A DNA stretch of 39,555 nucleotides from an uncultured Eubacteriales bacterium (GCA_900316345.1 ONCR01000007.1:1-39555); one strand, 5' to 3'; counted from the stretch's first letter, positions 7,109 to 16,247 are shown. Numbers and translations: made by a program. The notes: generated from the letters alone by a model not told the origin.

Positions 7109-7143
7109 ACTCTGACTCCGTCATTTAAGGTTCGAATCCTTAT
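7109..7143 (+). repeat. direct repeat of tRNA-Gln 3' half, putative attR
   Basis: Exact 35-bp copy of tRNA-Gln 2118-2152. There is no acceptor or D-arm upstream, so it is not a functional tRNA. The remaining tRNA 3' end does not follow directly; a similar string (ACACCTTTGCCA) appears at 7242-7253 after a structured insertion. Confidence 0.85.
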
Positions 7144-7235
7144 TACGGGTTTAAAATGGTTTTAAACCCGTAATAACGTTCTGTCAAGTCTTTAAGGTGG
7201 AAATTTGCGAAGCAAATACTACCGTGACTTGACAG
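7140..7235. repeat. palindromic insertion at the attR tRNA remnant
   Basis: A perfect 17-bp inverted repeat (7140-7156 and 7160-7176, 3-bp loop) is followed by a second stem CTGTCAAGTC/GACTTGACAG (7181-7190, 7226-7235) that encloses ATTTGC/GCAAAT. It appears to split the tRNA fragment from its expected 3' end. No gene is present; the rest of 6919-7415 holds only hairpins. Confidence 0.55.
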
Positions 7236-7376
7236 GTTGTTACACCTTTGCCACACTAACGGGCGTACGAACATCGTATGTCCGTTATATTTATGCCCGA
7301 AAATGTAGGTATAGCAACGGTTCAAAAGCGGCAAAGAAATATCTGTTTGATGAATGGGTAATGCGTTGGAGATAAC

Positions 7377-7410
7377 AAAAAAGCGCCTCTCGAAAGAGAG
7401 GCGCTTTTTC
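7377..7410. terminator. bidirectional terminator, end of the giant surface gene
   Basis: 11-bp stem AAGCGCCTCTC / GAGAGGCGCTT (7381-7391, 7396-7406) with a GAAA tetraloop. It has A-runs on one side and T-runs on the other, so it works for either strand. It lies 6 bp past the stop codon of the minus-strand gene. Confidence 0.88.
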
Positions 7411-7415
7411 TTTGC

Positions 7416-10400
7416 TTATTTAACTTTAATCTTAACTGTAACGGTTTTGGCGGCTTTGTTATAATTGCCGTTGCCGGCGGCGGTCACCTTGATTTTTACT
7501 TTGTAGGTACCCTTCTTCAAGCCCTTCTTCAAAGTAATCTTGCCCGTCTTTTTATTGACGGTAAATTTCTTTTTGAAGTTCTTTTTGCCGAGCTTTGCAG
7601 AGGAGAGTGCATAGGTTTTCTTACCCTGTGCACCAGAAACCGTGACGGCTTTTTTGAGGGCAAGCAACTGGTTCTTTTTCTTCAGCTTCGCATACTTAAC
7701 GGTCGGCTTTTTCGCTTTCAGCTTCAACGGATTCGCCGCTTTGGCTATAGTAAAGTAGGCGATTTTTGAGCCGTTGTAATTGTCCTTGCCGCTGATGATA
7801 ACCGAAGCGTTACCGGCGTTGGTATTGTTCGCATAGGTTACGGAATAGGCAGAGGCGGGAAGCGTTTTGCCGTTCAGCGTTACCGTTACATTCTGAGTCT
7901 GCTCCTTGCCGCTGTAAACACGGTTTGTAACGCCCGAAACCGTGGCGTTCGTCAGGTCAAGCTTCGCAATGGTAAACGTCTTTGTCAGCGTTCCCGCATA
8001 GAGTCCTTTACCTGTAATTGTTAGCGTTGCCGTACCTGCATTTACATTGTTGGCATAAGCGATGTCGTATGCCGTTTCATCGAGTATCGTGCCGTCTGCG
8101 AGCGTTACGGTAAGCTCCTGCATCTGAGCAGCGCCGGTATAAGTCTTATTAACAACGCCGCTGACCGACGCGCCGCTGATATCCACAACACCCGTAATGA
8201 TGGTGGACACCGTTTCGGATTCATTTCCGTTTTCGTCCGTTGCCATCATATTTACAACGGCGGAAAGCTCACCGCCGAGATTTGCGCTATAGGTAAATGC
8301 GCCGTTTTCATCAGCTATTACCGTTTGTTCTCCGTTGATAATAACCGTTCCGCCCGGCTCGGTCATACCCGTTACGGTATAATCGCCGTTCTTATCGGCG
8401 TAGAAGGTTTCCTCATCAAGCGTGATGACGGGCGCTACATTATCCTTGCTTACATAGACATAGGCGAGAGTTTCGTCCGTTACGCCGTCGTGGGTATATT
8501 TGGCAGAGATTTCAAGAGCAATGGTTCCTTCAAAATCGGGAATTCTGAATTCATCTGCATAAACCTCGTCAAGGGGAACGGAATAATCGTTGCCGCTGTC
8601 GTCCGTAAGATTTACCTGATTGACGGTGAATACAGTATTAGCGGAAACATCCGCATTACCGCTTTTTGCGTTACTCGGAATTATAGCATAGCCATTATTG
8701 TTCACAACAGCGTTATAGACGCCGTTTTCGTCGGGTGTAATTGTTTCACCGCCGACGCTGACATCAAAGGTGACGGGCTTATAAACGGGAAGCAGCTTTG
8801 CCTCTGACTGCGTTTCCGCGCTGTATTCGTCATAATCGGAGGCTTCGCCGTCCAGCAGAAGCGTGTTGCTCTTGTATGCCTGAACGCCGACCTTATAGGT
8901 CTTTCCCGCTTCAAGCGCCGCGATTTCCTTCGCCGCTTCGGCGCTTATCTGAACGGTGTCGCCGTCGGCGCTCGTGAGCGTGCTCGCTTTGCCGTCGCCG
9001 CCTACCGTCATTGCCATTTCAATGGAATAGGTTTTGGATGCTTCGTCATATGCAAGACCCTGCGTTGCAGAGAAATCCTCGTTTGTGAGATTATAACCGC
9101 GCTCGGTATCTACCCACTCGTCGCCGTCCTTCTGATAAATCGTAAGCTTGTAGCCGTCTGCGTTATCCACCTTTTTCCAGCTTGCCTTCATCGACTCGTT
9201 ACCGATGAGTTCAAGGCTGACGTTTTGCGGCGCAGTCGGGACTGTTGTGTTAACATAGTGATATGTTGCGTCGGATACGTTGGAATCAACGGGGATTTCC
9301 GCGTCAATTTCTTCCTCCGTGCCGTTATCGTTCTTAACGGTTACCTTGGTTTTTTCAACAAGGGCGGTGGTTACATAGTAATCGCCCGTAGGTGCAATAT
9401 TGCCGGAGGTGTTCAGCGTGATTGCCTGAACGCCTGCGGTGTTGGTAATATCGCGCGCCTCTACGCAGTAATCGGCAGAAATCTGCTCTTTTCCGTTTTC
9501 GTCGAGCGTCTTTTTGCCGAGGTAGGTATAAAGCGCGTAATGCTTTTCCGCTTCGGGATTTTCAATCGTTGCGCTTACCACATCGCCGGAAAGGGACGCG
9601 TTCAGAGCGGTAACCGGCGTTGTAGCAAGGCCGCGGATATCAAAATCAACGCCTGCGGTGACGGAGGTTTTACTGCTGTTCTTTGCCGCCTGCTCCTTCG
9701 TGAGCGAAAGATAAACGGCTTCCTTAACAACATTGCCTTCGTCGTCGGCTTCATAGGTGCTTCGCCATACATTGTAGCCCGGGTCGGTATCCGTTTCGGG
9801 AATGACGTCGGGAAGCCAGTTGAGAGAATCGAGCTTATCGCAGGAAATCGAATTCTCCAGCGCGTCAATATCCTCTGCATTCTTCGGAACAACAGCAAGT
9901 ACGAGGTGCTCGCCGTCTGCAATATTTGCGGTGCTGGCGGCAACCGTCTTGGTGAAGGTGCTCCTGGTGTTGTTGTTTGTAAGCAATCTTGTCTTAACAG
10001 GGGCAATGTTTGCCTGCGCGTAAGCGATAGCCTGCTCGCCGTCCTCGGTTTCCACCATCTCGGGCTCGCTGAGCGCAACGGTACGAATACCTGCGTTCTG
10101 ACCGCTTTGACTGTCTACGAGAATATCATCCCATTTAATCGGCTCCAATTCGTTAAAGAGCTTGCCCTGAAGCGAAACCTTATCGGGAAGCACATAGATA
10201 ACTCTTCCGTAAACGGGCCATACATAACCCGTTGCGGCAATACCGCCGGTAATGGAGGCGTTCTTGAAGAACTGCTTTGCGCTGTCGCCGCCGTTCCCTG
10301 TTTCAAACGCCGTCTGCGCGCCAATCTTGAAATCAAGCGCCGCGCCGAGCAGCGCCTTGCCGCCGATAGCGGGAACGCCTGCGGGAATATTCAGCGAGCA

Positions 10401-13091
10401 GGAAGCGTTGCCGTAAGCGCCGACATAAAGATACATCCATTTGGAATTATCCGTTGCGCCGCCCGCAAAGGTTTCAGCGCCGAGAGAAGCGCTTGCGCTT
10501 ATGGTATTATTAAAGAATTTAAGCGTTTTGGCAAGCGGGTCCTTATCGTCTTTGAAGTTGAAAATCTTGACGCCGATACCGAGGCTGCCGCCAAAGGTAA
10601 CGCCGCGGTAAGTCCTCTTGGCAATTTTAGATGTTCCGTAGGTGATTTCTTTACCCGTCAGGTATACGCCTGCGTAAAGGCTGTCTACGATTTCAAGGTT
10701 GGAATCGCCTATCTTAAAGCCGAGGTCTTCGCCCGACAGCTTCAGTATGCTCGGGCCGATTTGTGCGGTCAGCTTTCCGTCAACCACCTTGATAACCTGG
10801 CCGTAGGTTACAAGAGTCAGAACAACGGGCGGAATGCAGGTATAGTTTCCGTCAATCGTAGAAGCAAGACCGTCGATACCGCCGCCACCGCCGGTGATAG
10901 TAACGACGGGCGTGCCGGGCGTTAAATCAATGCCTGCGCCCTCTGCTTCCGCCTTGAGCTCAAAGTAGAGATGCTCGGGGCAGAGGCGTCCGTTTTTCAG
11001 CCGTACAAGTGTGAGCTCCGCTTTTGTTGAGAACAGGTTTTTAACGGTCAGCTCAAACTTGAAATCATAAAGTTCTTCTCCGGGGAAGGTGTTGACCTCG
11101 CCTTCCATTTTGGCGCCGCCAAAGCCGAGAACATTCGGCTTTGCGTCCTCGTCGTCCTCTTTATCCTTGCCGGGTGCTTTCGGGACTTTCAGCTTGCCCT
11201 TTGCGTGCACGCCGTTGCAAACGAATTCGGCTTTACTGTTCAGCCCGTAGCCGAGCTTGAGCATTTCCATTTGGGCAACAAAGAGATTCATTTTGAATTT
11301 ACCCGTGAAAACGAGGTTGCCCTTTGTATCAATGCTTGCGCCCTTTACCTGAACGGAGTTGCCGGGCAGGCTGATATTAATCGTTGCGCCGTTCTTATCG
11401 GGCTTAATGCCGAATTTTACGCCGAGCTTGCTGTCGTACCCGTCAAAGGTAAGACCGCCGCCGTCCTTCGCCTCATAGAATTTAAAAGTCGGGGCGTTCA
11501 GCGAAACGGCGTTCTGGTCAAATTCGGGCGTACCGTCGGGCTTCAGACGGAAGTAGCTGTTTACCGCGTTCCAGGTTGCCGTAACGGACGCGCTGAGCGC
11601 GGCAACGCCCGCCGTGAATTTATAGTATTTTACGGAGCCGTCGCTGTTGGTTTCGACGGTGTAATCGCCGCGATACTGTGCAACGCAGGTGCCGTTGGTC
11701 TTTTCGAGCGTTTTGATTTCGTCGGCGGTAGCGGCGGGAAGCACCTTATAAACCTGCTTGCCCTTGTCGTCTTTTTTATCGCCGTCGGGAAATACGGCAA
11801 GATATTGCGCGTCGCCCTTGATGTCGAATTTATCAGGCTCGATTTCCTGCTGCTCAATTTCGTCTTGAAGCATCAGGTTGCGGAAACCCCAGAGACCACT
11901 GAATTCGTTGGAGTATTTCGTAGTTGTTGATATGGTTTCATCGAGGATAATCTGCGTATTCTTTTGCGTAAACGCCCAGTAACCCGGTGTGTAGGTTTTC
12001 AGCGAATTGCCCGCATATTCAATTGATTCGGGATAATAGCAGTTGTGGTTTTCAACGCCGCCCGCCATTGAATGGTAGTAATAATAGGAGCAGGCAACAA
12101 ACGGAGCCGCCGTGCTGTAACTGCCGACATAGGTTTCCGTAACCGTATTCGGCGCGGTTGCGCTGACGCCGTTTGAAATCACGGTCTGGGACAGCATTCC
12201 GCTTTCGCTTCTCGTTTCCGCATTGACCGCAATATCCTTGAGCTGCGCCTGCGTAACGGTTTCGTGACCCATCTTTGCAAAGTCAACGAACTCCATATCC
12301 ACCTTAAAGAAGGTGTTGTTTTCCATATGGTATTCCGCGCGTTCGGTAAAGCCCGCGCCGGTATCGGGATTGCCGGTTCCGGTCTTGTCCTCGCTGACGA
12401 ACTCACGGAACACCTTATCGGATTCCACATAGGTGGTGCAGCTTACGCCCCAGTTGACCGTTTCGTCATTGGCATCCACCGAAACGCTGTTCATATCCGT
12501 ATTCGTATGGCTGCCCTCGTTGAGCTTCACAAGGGTAAAATAGGTATGAACGGTGTAGCCGTTATTGCCCGTGCCGAAGCGATAATCAAGCGCAAGGTCG
12601 CCGTGGAAATGAGCGGGGTTATCATCGCCCTCGTACATCGGGAAATAATCGTCAACATCAAAGCGCGGGTCAACTCTTGTTACCACCATCGGAGTATAAT
12701 TGCCGATGTTATATTCATCAAGCTCCGCGTCATAAGAATTGACGGGCGCCTTCATAATGGTAATATTCTGCGCGCCGAAATCATCAAGCGAATACTTCTT
12801 CTTATCGTAGGTATCGTATGCCGATTTCGGAATCGTATGCGCATGAGAGCCGACCATGCCGAGATGTTCCACGGCTCTGGACGCTATGCAGACATCGAAA
12901 TGGATATAATCGTTCTCAATGTACGCATAGGTTTCGTTGCCGTCCTTCAAGCCGACGCCGTGCGTGGTAGCCGAATTGCTCGTTACGACAGCGCCGATAT
13001 AGGCATATACTGCCGACGGCAGGCTGAAGAACATCAGCAATGCCAGCAGAAAGGCGGTAATACTTTTCATAAGCTTATTTACCTTTTTCAT
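7416..13091 (-). CDS. giant secreted surface protein with FN3 and Ig-like domains
   Basis: 1,891 residues. There is a clear signal peptide (basic start, hydrophobic core, cleavage after AVYA near residue 29). The N-terminal 1,200 residues match no domain I recognise; they are rich in Gly/Asp and aromatic residues and include glycine-rich beta-like repeats around residues 740-1000. A fibronectin type III domain follows near 1284-1430, then Ig-like modules (about 1530-1630), then two tandem copies of an SGV.N..Y.G..Q...VT repeat near 1637-1780. The end (about 1782-1891) is a very Lys-rich beta module, probably for binding anionic cell wall polymers; there is no LPXTG motif. ATG 13091 is preferred over GTG 13097 because AAGGAG lies 8 bp before it. 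It follows a two-component operon in the same orientation but has its own promoter. Confidence 0.88.
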   Translation of the reverse strand: MKKVNKLMKSITAFLLALLMFFSLPSAVYAYIGAVVTSNSATTHGVGLKDGNETYAYIENDYIHFDVCIASRAVEHLGMVGSHAHTIPKSAYDTYDKKKYSLDDFGAQNITIMKAPVNSYDAELDEYNIGNYTPMVVTRVDPRFDVDDYFPMYEGDDNPAHFHGDLALDYRFGTGNNGYTVHTYFTLVKLNEGSHTNTDMNSVSVDANDETVNWGVSCTTYVESDKVFREFVSEDKTGTGNPDTGAGFTERAEYHMENNTFFKVDMEFVDFAKMGHETVTQAQLKDIAVNAETRSESGMLSQTVISNGVSATAPNTVTETYVGSYSTAAPFVACSYYYYHSMAGGVENHNCYYPESIEYAGNSLKTYTPGYWAFTQKNTQIILDETISTTTKYSNEFSGLWGFRNLMLQDEIEQQEIEPDKFDIKGDAQYLAVFPDGDKKDDKGKQVYKVLPAATADEIKTLEKTNGTCVAQYRGDYTVETNSDGSVKYYKFTAGVAALSASVTATWNAVNSYFRLKPDGTPEFDQNAVSLNAPTFKFYEAKDGGGLTFDGYDSKLGVKFGIKPDKNGATINISLPGNSVQVKGASIDTKGNLVFTGKFKMNLFVAQMEMLKLGYGLNSKAEFVCNGVHAKGKLKVPKAPGKDKEDDEDAKPNVLGFGGAKMEGEVNTFPGEELYDFKFELTVKNLFSTKAELTLVRLKNGRLCPEHLYFELKAEAEGAGIDLTPGTPVVTITGGGGGIDGLASTIDGNYTCIPPVVLTLVTYGQVIKVVDGKLTAQIGPSILKLSGEDLGFKIGDSNLEIVDSLYAGVYLTGKEITYGTSKIAKRTYRGVTFGGSLGIGVKIFNFKDDKDPLAKTLKFFNNTISASASLGAETFAGGATDNSKWMYLYVGAYGNASCSLNIPAGVPAIGGKALLGAALDFKIGAQTAFETGNGGDSAKQFFKNASITGGIAATGYVWPVYGRVIYVLPDKVSLQGKLFNELEPIKWDDILVDSQSGQNAGIRTVALSEPEMVETEDGEQAIAYAQANIAPVKTRLLTNNNTRSTFTKTVAASTANIADGEHLVLAVVPKNAEDIDALENSISCDKLDSLNWLPDVIPETDTDPGYNVWRSTYEADDEGNVVKEAVYLSLTKEQAAKNSSKTSVTAGVDFDIRGLATTPVTALNASLSGDVVSATIENPEAEKHYALYTYLGKKTLDENGKEQISADYCVEARDITNTAGVQAITLNTSGNIAPTGDYYVTTALVEKTKVTVKNDNGTEEEIDAEIPVDSNVSDATYHYVNTTVPTAPQNVSLELIGNESMKASWKKVDNADGYKLTIYQKDGDEWVDTERGYNLTNEDFSATQGLAYDEASKTYSIEMAMTVGGDGKASTLTSADGDTVQISAEAAKEIAALEAGKTYKVGVQAYKSNTLLLDGEASDYDEYSAETQSEAKLLPVYKPVTFDVSVGGETITPDENGVYNAVVNNNGYAIIPSNAKSGNADVSANTVFTVNQVNLTDDSGNDYSVPLDEVYADEFRIPDFEGTIALEISAKYTHDGVTDETLAYVYVSKDNVAPVITLDEETFYADKNGDYTVTGMTEPGGTVIINGEQTVIADENGAFTYSANLGGELSAVVNMMATDENGNESETVSTIITGVVDISGASVSGVVNKTYTGAAQMQELTVTLADGTILDETAYDIAYANNVNAGTATLTITGKGLYAGTLTKTFTIAKLDLTNATVSGVTNRVYSGKEQTQNVTVTLNGKTLPASAYSVTYANNTNAGNASVIISGKDNYNGSKIAYFTIAKAANPLKLKAKKPTVKYAKLKKKNQLLALKKAVTVSGAQGKKTYALSSAKLGKKNFKKKFTVNKKTGKITLKKGLKKGTYKVKIKVTAAGNGNYNKAAKTVTVKIKVK

Positions 13092-13121
13092 AAACACTAC
13101 TCCTTTATATAGTTTAGTTCT

Positions 13122-13149
13122 ATTCTAAAATATCATAATTGCGGCGCAA
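13122..13149 (-). promoter_or_regulatory. promoter of the giant surface gene
   Basis: On the minus strand TTGCGC (13149-13144) and TAGAAT (13127-13122) are separated by 16 bp, about 30 bp before the ATG. Confidence 0.5.
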
Positions 13150-13181
13150 AAAAATAAAACCTTACAGAATTGTAAGGTTTT
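13150..13181 (-). terminator. terminator of the response regulator-kinase operon
   Basis: Perfect 11-bp stem AAAACCTTACA / TGTAAGGTTTT with a 4-base loop. On the minus strand it is followed by TTTTATTTTTTT. It separates the kinase gene from the surface protein gene. Confidence 0.88.
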
Positions 13182-13197
13182 ATACGTCTCGCTCTGC

Positions 13198-15063
13198 TTA
13201 AACGGGAAAGACCGTGCGGACGGTTGTGCCGCCCGATTCGTTTTTTTCAATGAAAATTTCCGCCTGATGACCTTCGGCAATTTCCTTACAGATAGCGAGC
13301 CCGAGCCCGCTTCCTCCGTCGCCGCTGAAGCCCTTTTCAAAGGCGTGAAGCGCCGCTAATTCATCAATACCGTCGCCGTTATCCGAAACGCTTACGGTGA
13401 CAGCGCTCTCGTCTTTTTCCGCGCATAAGCGGATAATTCCCGCTTCCGTATGGCGGCTTGCGTTGATAATCAGGTTATACAAAAGCTGAATCAGGCTGTC
13501 GTGGTAGCCTTTCAAAGTAAGTCCCTTCGCGCATTCCGTTACAATGCGGTTGCTGCGCTTTTCGCAAATCGGCTCGCAGAAGGTTTGTGCTTCTTTAAAC
13601 AGCTGCTCCAGCGAAATTTCTTCCATCGTTGTCAGCGCCAGCTCTGACCTTGCGGCGATATCGGATTGCTCCACAATACGCCCGAGGCGCAGCGCCTCCT
13701 GCTTGATATATTGCAGGGAACGAATCAGCTCCTCGTCGTTTTCACCGCGCGATTCCAGCTCCTTGGCGGAGAGCTCGGAATAGCCCGCAATCACTGTCAG
13801 CGGCGTGCGGATTTCGTGGTTCATAATGGATATAAAGTTTTTCTGAAGCTCAAGCCCCTGCTCCATACTTTCGTTCATACGGCGTAGCTGTTCCTCGTTG
13901 CTCTTCGAGGTTTCATATGCCTTTTGTATATCCCTGAATTCCATTGCCATCGCAAGCGTCATAATGACCTCAAAGACGGTCAGTCCGATATTGGTGGCAA
14001 GAAGGAACGGCGTGGAAAGATGCACCGCGCCCATCGTTACGGCGGAAACGATAATCAGAATGCCGATAAGATAGAGCCGCTTGACGGGCTTTACGGACGC
14101 CCTGTTTTTTATCAGCCAAAGCAGATAATAAATAAAATAGATAACGCCGTAAACCGCCGCCGCGATACCGAGATACAGCACATAGCGGCTGTAAATGCTG
14201 ACGGGCAGAAGAACGAAGTATAAAAGCGAGCCGCAGATTAAAACATAATCGGCGATGTTCAGTAATTTCCATTTCGGCTTTTCAATGCAGTCGTGGACAA
14301 ACAGTATCAGAAACGCGCCCGTTAAAACGAGCGAGCAGGATTCAATTCTATGCCCGATAAACCAGTTGAGATTCGGGAGGACTGTCATCATCAGCTTCGG
14401 GTTCGTCAGCGCGATATTGAGAAGTATGGAAAAGCAGCTCATTGAGTACCAGAGATACTGCCTGCGCTCGTGCATACCGGCGAACATTCCGAGGTTAATC
14501 AAGCCGAGCGTAAAGAGAAAGACGATAATCGCAAGGCTTTTGAACATACGGAGCTGCGCGTTGCGGGTTATTACTTCCTGCTTATCCATACTAAAGGAAA
14601 AATCGCTCCATCTCGCATGGTCAAAATTACAGCGCTGAATGACGATTTGCGTATGCTCGTCTGCGGTAAAATAAACCGTAAAGGTTCCCGTTTTCGGGAT
14701 ATATTCCTCTTTGTTATCCGCTACCCTGCCGCCTTCATAGAGGACCTTCCCGTCAACGAACACCTTTGTTGCATAGGTGAAGTTTTCCGCATAGATTCCG
14801 TAAACCTCGCCCGGCGTTAAATCGAGCTCCATCACGCTTGTGCGATAACGGGAAAAGCCGTTTTTTTCATCAAACGGCTTCGGCTTTGCGCCGTTGCTGA
14901 TTTCTTCGGGCGTAAGCAGCTCGTTATGATAGGTTAAAAAATCACGTTCGCTGTACTTTTCGGCGGGTAATTCGCGAAGCGTTCCCGAAAGAAGGGCAAG
15001 AAAGCCTATAACGAGAACGAGATATACGACGTAATTCAGCGTTTTACCGGATGAATTTTTCAT
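13198..15063 (-). CDS. sensor histidine kinase with 7TM sensor region
   Basis: 621 residues. A membrane helix near 10-27, an extracellular beta-rich domain (about 30-165) and about seven helices between 173 and 372 resemble the 7TMR-DISM sensor architecture. A short coiled coil leads to HisKA with the phosphoacceptor His416 in NHEIRTPL. The ATPase domain shows the N box (LLYNLIINASRHT), DNGDGIDE and GGSGLGLAIC. It would phosphorylate the response regulator whose gene overlaps it by 4 bp. The ligand is unknown; the periplasmic-type fold suggests a carbohydrate or other small solute. The surface protein gene next door is a possible target. Confidence 0.92.
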   Translation of the reverse strand: MKNSSGKTLNYVVYLVLVIGFLALLSGTLRELPAEKYSERDFLTYHNELLTPEEISNGAKPKPFDEKNGFSRYRTSVMELDLTPGEVYGIYAENFTYATKVFVDGKVLYEGGRVADNKEEYIPKTGTFTVYFTADEHTQIVIQRCNFDHARWSDFSFSMDKQEVITRNAQLRMFKSLAIIVFLFTLGLINLGMFAGMHERRQYLWYSMSCFSILLNIALTNPKLMMTVLPNLNWFIGHRIESCSLVLTGAFLILFVHDCIEKPKWKLLNIADYVLICGSLLYFVLLPVSIYSRYVLYLGIAAAVYGVIYFIYYLLWLIKNRASVKPVKRLYLIGILIIVSAVTMGAVHLSTPFLLATNIGLTVFEVIMTLAMAMEFRDIQKAYETSKSNEEQLRRMNESMEQGLELQKNFISIMNHEIRTPLTVIAGYSELSAKELESRGENDEELIRSLQYIKQEALRLGRIVEQSDIAARSELALTTMEEISLEQLFKEAQTFCEPICEKRSNRIVTECAKGLTLKGYHDSLIQLLYNLIINASRHTEAGIIRLCAEKDESAVTVSVSDNGDGIDELAALHAFEKGFSGDGGSGLGLAICKEIAEGHQAEIFIEKNESGGTTVRTVFPV

Positions 15064-15749
15064 TGTCTGCCCGCCTTAATCATTACTAATTCATAGCCGT
15101 CGTGGTCGGAGTCTATATAAAACAGATGCGCATAGCCGGCGATTTTTTTATTCAGGCGGGATACCGTTGTCCATACCGCCGTAAAATCGCTGTCCGCCCT
15201 AACGCCCCATACCGCTTTAAAGAGCTCCTCTTTCGATACCTTCCGTGCGCGGTGTTGCGCAAGATACAGCAACAGCCCGAACTCCTTGCCCGAAAGCAGC
15301 AGCTCGGTATTTTCTGCAAATGCCTGCGATTTGACAATATCAAAATAGAGCGCACCGACGGAATAACGGCTGTTTTGAGGAAGCGTGCTTTTGCTGCGTC
15401 TGATGAGCGCCTTAACCCGTGCGCCGAACACGTCTAAATCATACGGCTTGGTGAGATAATCGTCACCGCCGTTTTCAAACCCGCTGACGATGTCCTCATC
15501 GCTGACCTTGGCGGTCAGGAACAAAACGGGACAGGCAGAGCGCTCGCGGAGCTCCTTGCAAAAATCCACGCCGTTTCCGTCGGGCAGCATAATATCAAGC
15601 ACAATGACGTCAAAAACGTTTTGTTCGATAAGCGTTTTCGCTTCCGCAATGCTTGTTGCCTGAAAAACGCGGTAGCCCAGCGCCTGAAGGTATTTTGTAT
15701 TGATTTTCAGAATGTGCTCATTATCTTCCACAAGAAGAATGTTTTCCAT
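15060..15749 (-). CDS. OmpR/PhoB-family response regulator
   Basis: 229 residues. The receiver domain has acidic E8/D9, phosphoacceptor Asp52 (VIVLDIMLPDGNG), the T79 region (LFLTAK) and Lys101 (DDYLTKPYD). The C-terminal winged helix runs from about residue 125 (SVGALYFDI...LSGKEFGLLLYLAQH...VSKEELFKAVWG). ATG 15749 starts right at the receiver strand (MENILLVEDN) with an upstream GGAG; the frame extends to 15851 but the extra residues do not belong to the family. The stop overlaps the kinase start (ATGA), so the two are translationally coupled. Confidence 0.94.
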   Translation of the reverse strand: MENILLVEDNEHILKINTKYLQALGYRVFQATSIAEAKTLIEQNVFDVIVLDIMLPDGNGVDFCKELRERSACPVLFLTAKVSDEDIVSGFENGGDDYLTKPYDLDVFGARVKALIRRSKSTLPQNSRYSVGALYFDIVKSQAFAENTELLLSGKEFGLLLYLAQHRARKVSKEELFKAVWGVRADSDFTAVWTTVSRLNKKIAGYAHLFYIDSDHDGYELVMIKAGRQ

Positions 15750-15792
15750 AACCGACTCCGTTTTATTACTGTTTCTTTGTTTTATCAACTCA

Positions 15793-15821
15793 ATAATAAC
15801 ACAGCGCAAAAAAGATTGCAA
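15793..15821 (-). promoter_or_regulatory. promoter of the response regulator-kinase operon
   Basis: On the minus strand TTGCAA (15821-15816) and TATTAT (15798-15793) with a 17-bp spacer, 43 bp before the ATG. Confidence 0.55.
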
Positions 15822-15851
15822 TAAACAGATAGCGCTGAGCCATGAAACCAA

Positions 15852-16247
15852 ACAGTTGATTTTTTGCTTTTGATTCAGAAAAACGGCATTAATATTAGAA
15901 CTACCGAGTCCACAGACTCATAAGTTTATGGGCGGTTGAATTTTAACATAAAACCGTGTTATAGCTGTACTATATAGCGTTATTTAAAACGAACGCATCT
16001 GCCTAAGGCCTGTATTTTCGGATTGATATTAATAAAATGTATCCTAATATCCAATGACTTTCATAGAATCTGATTTTGACAAAACTATCTCTGTCCGCTT
16101 TTTTAAATCTTCTGTTTGTTCAATATATGTAGACCTGTCGCCCCGGAAGGTTTCCCCGCAGGAGTTTAAAATATCTACATTGCCCCGAAGGGAATCCCGG
16201 CCAACTGCTTTATACTGTTTTGTAAAATATACCGTTAATTGTTAAAC
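15852..16247. other. intergenic region without a gene
   Basis: Divergent intergenic region. A short open frame at 16054-16245 has no ribosome binding site or recognisable product. The part at about 16137-16205 is a GC-rich pocket with CCCCGGAAGG and CCCCGAAGGG motifs in an otherwise AT-rich stretch, possibly a degraded dispersed repeat. Confidence 0.5.

Larger units (their letters stand above)
2118..7143. mobile_element. putative tRNA-Gln integrated defence island
   Basis: A segment of about 5.0 kb bounded by the 35-bp tRNA repeats. It carries a DUF3800 gene, HaeIII-type methyltransferase and endonuclease, and a nucleotidyltransferase/HTH-like pair, all on the plus strand. Its base composition is visibly richer in A+T than the flanks. 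No integrase, excisionase, relaxase or phage gene is present, so if it moved by site-specific recombination the recombinase has been lost or acts in trans. Island status is inferred from the repeats, cargo and composition. Confidence 0.75.

Noticed and set aside
7109..7143. Second tRNA gene
   Set aside because: It has only the 3' half of tRNA-Gln; acceptor 5' strand and D-arm are missing.
7143..7334. 63-codon minus-strand frame
   Set aside because: It runs through inverted repeats and the tRNA remnant, with no ribosome binding site or recognisable product.
9225..10925. Long open frame on the plus strand (566 codons)
   Set aside because: It lies wholly opposite the giant surface gene, has no ribosome binding site, no family likeness, and its codons mirror the other strand.
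15750..15851. Longer N-terminus of the response regulator
   Set aside because: Receiver domains begin at the MENILLVEDN strand, and a promoter lies within the extension.
16054..16245. 63-codon plus-strand frame in the 15852-16294 gap
   Set aside because: There is no ribosome binding site and no family likeness, and it covers the GC-rich repeat pocket.
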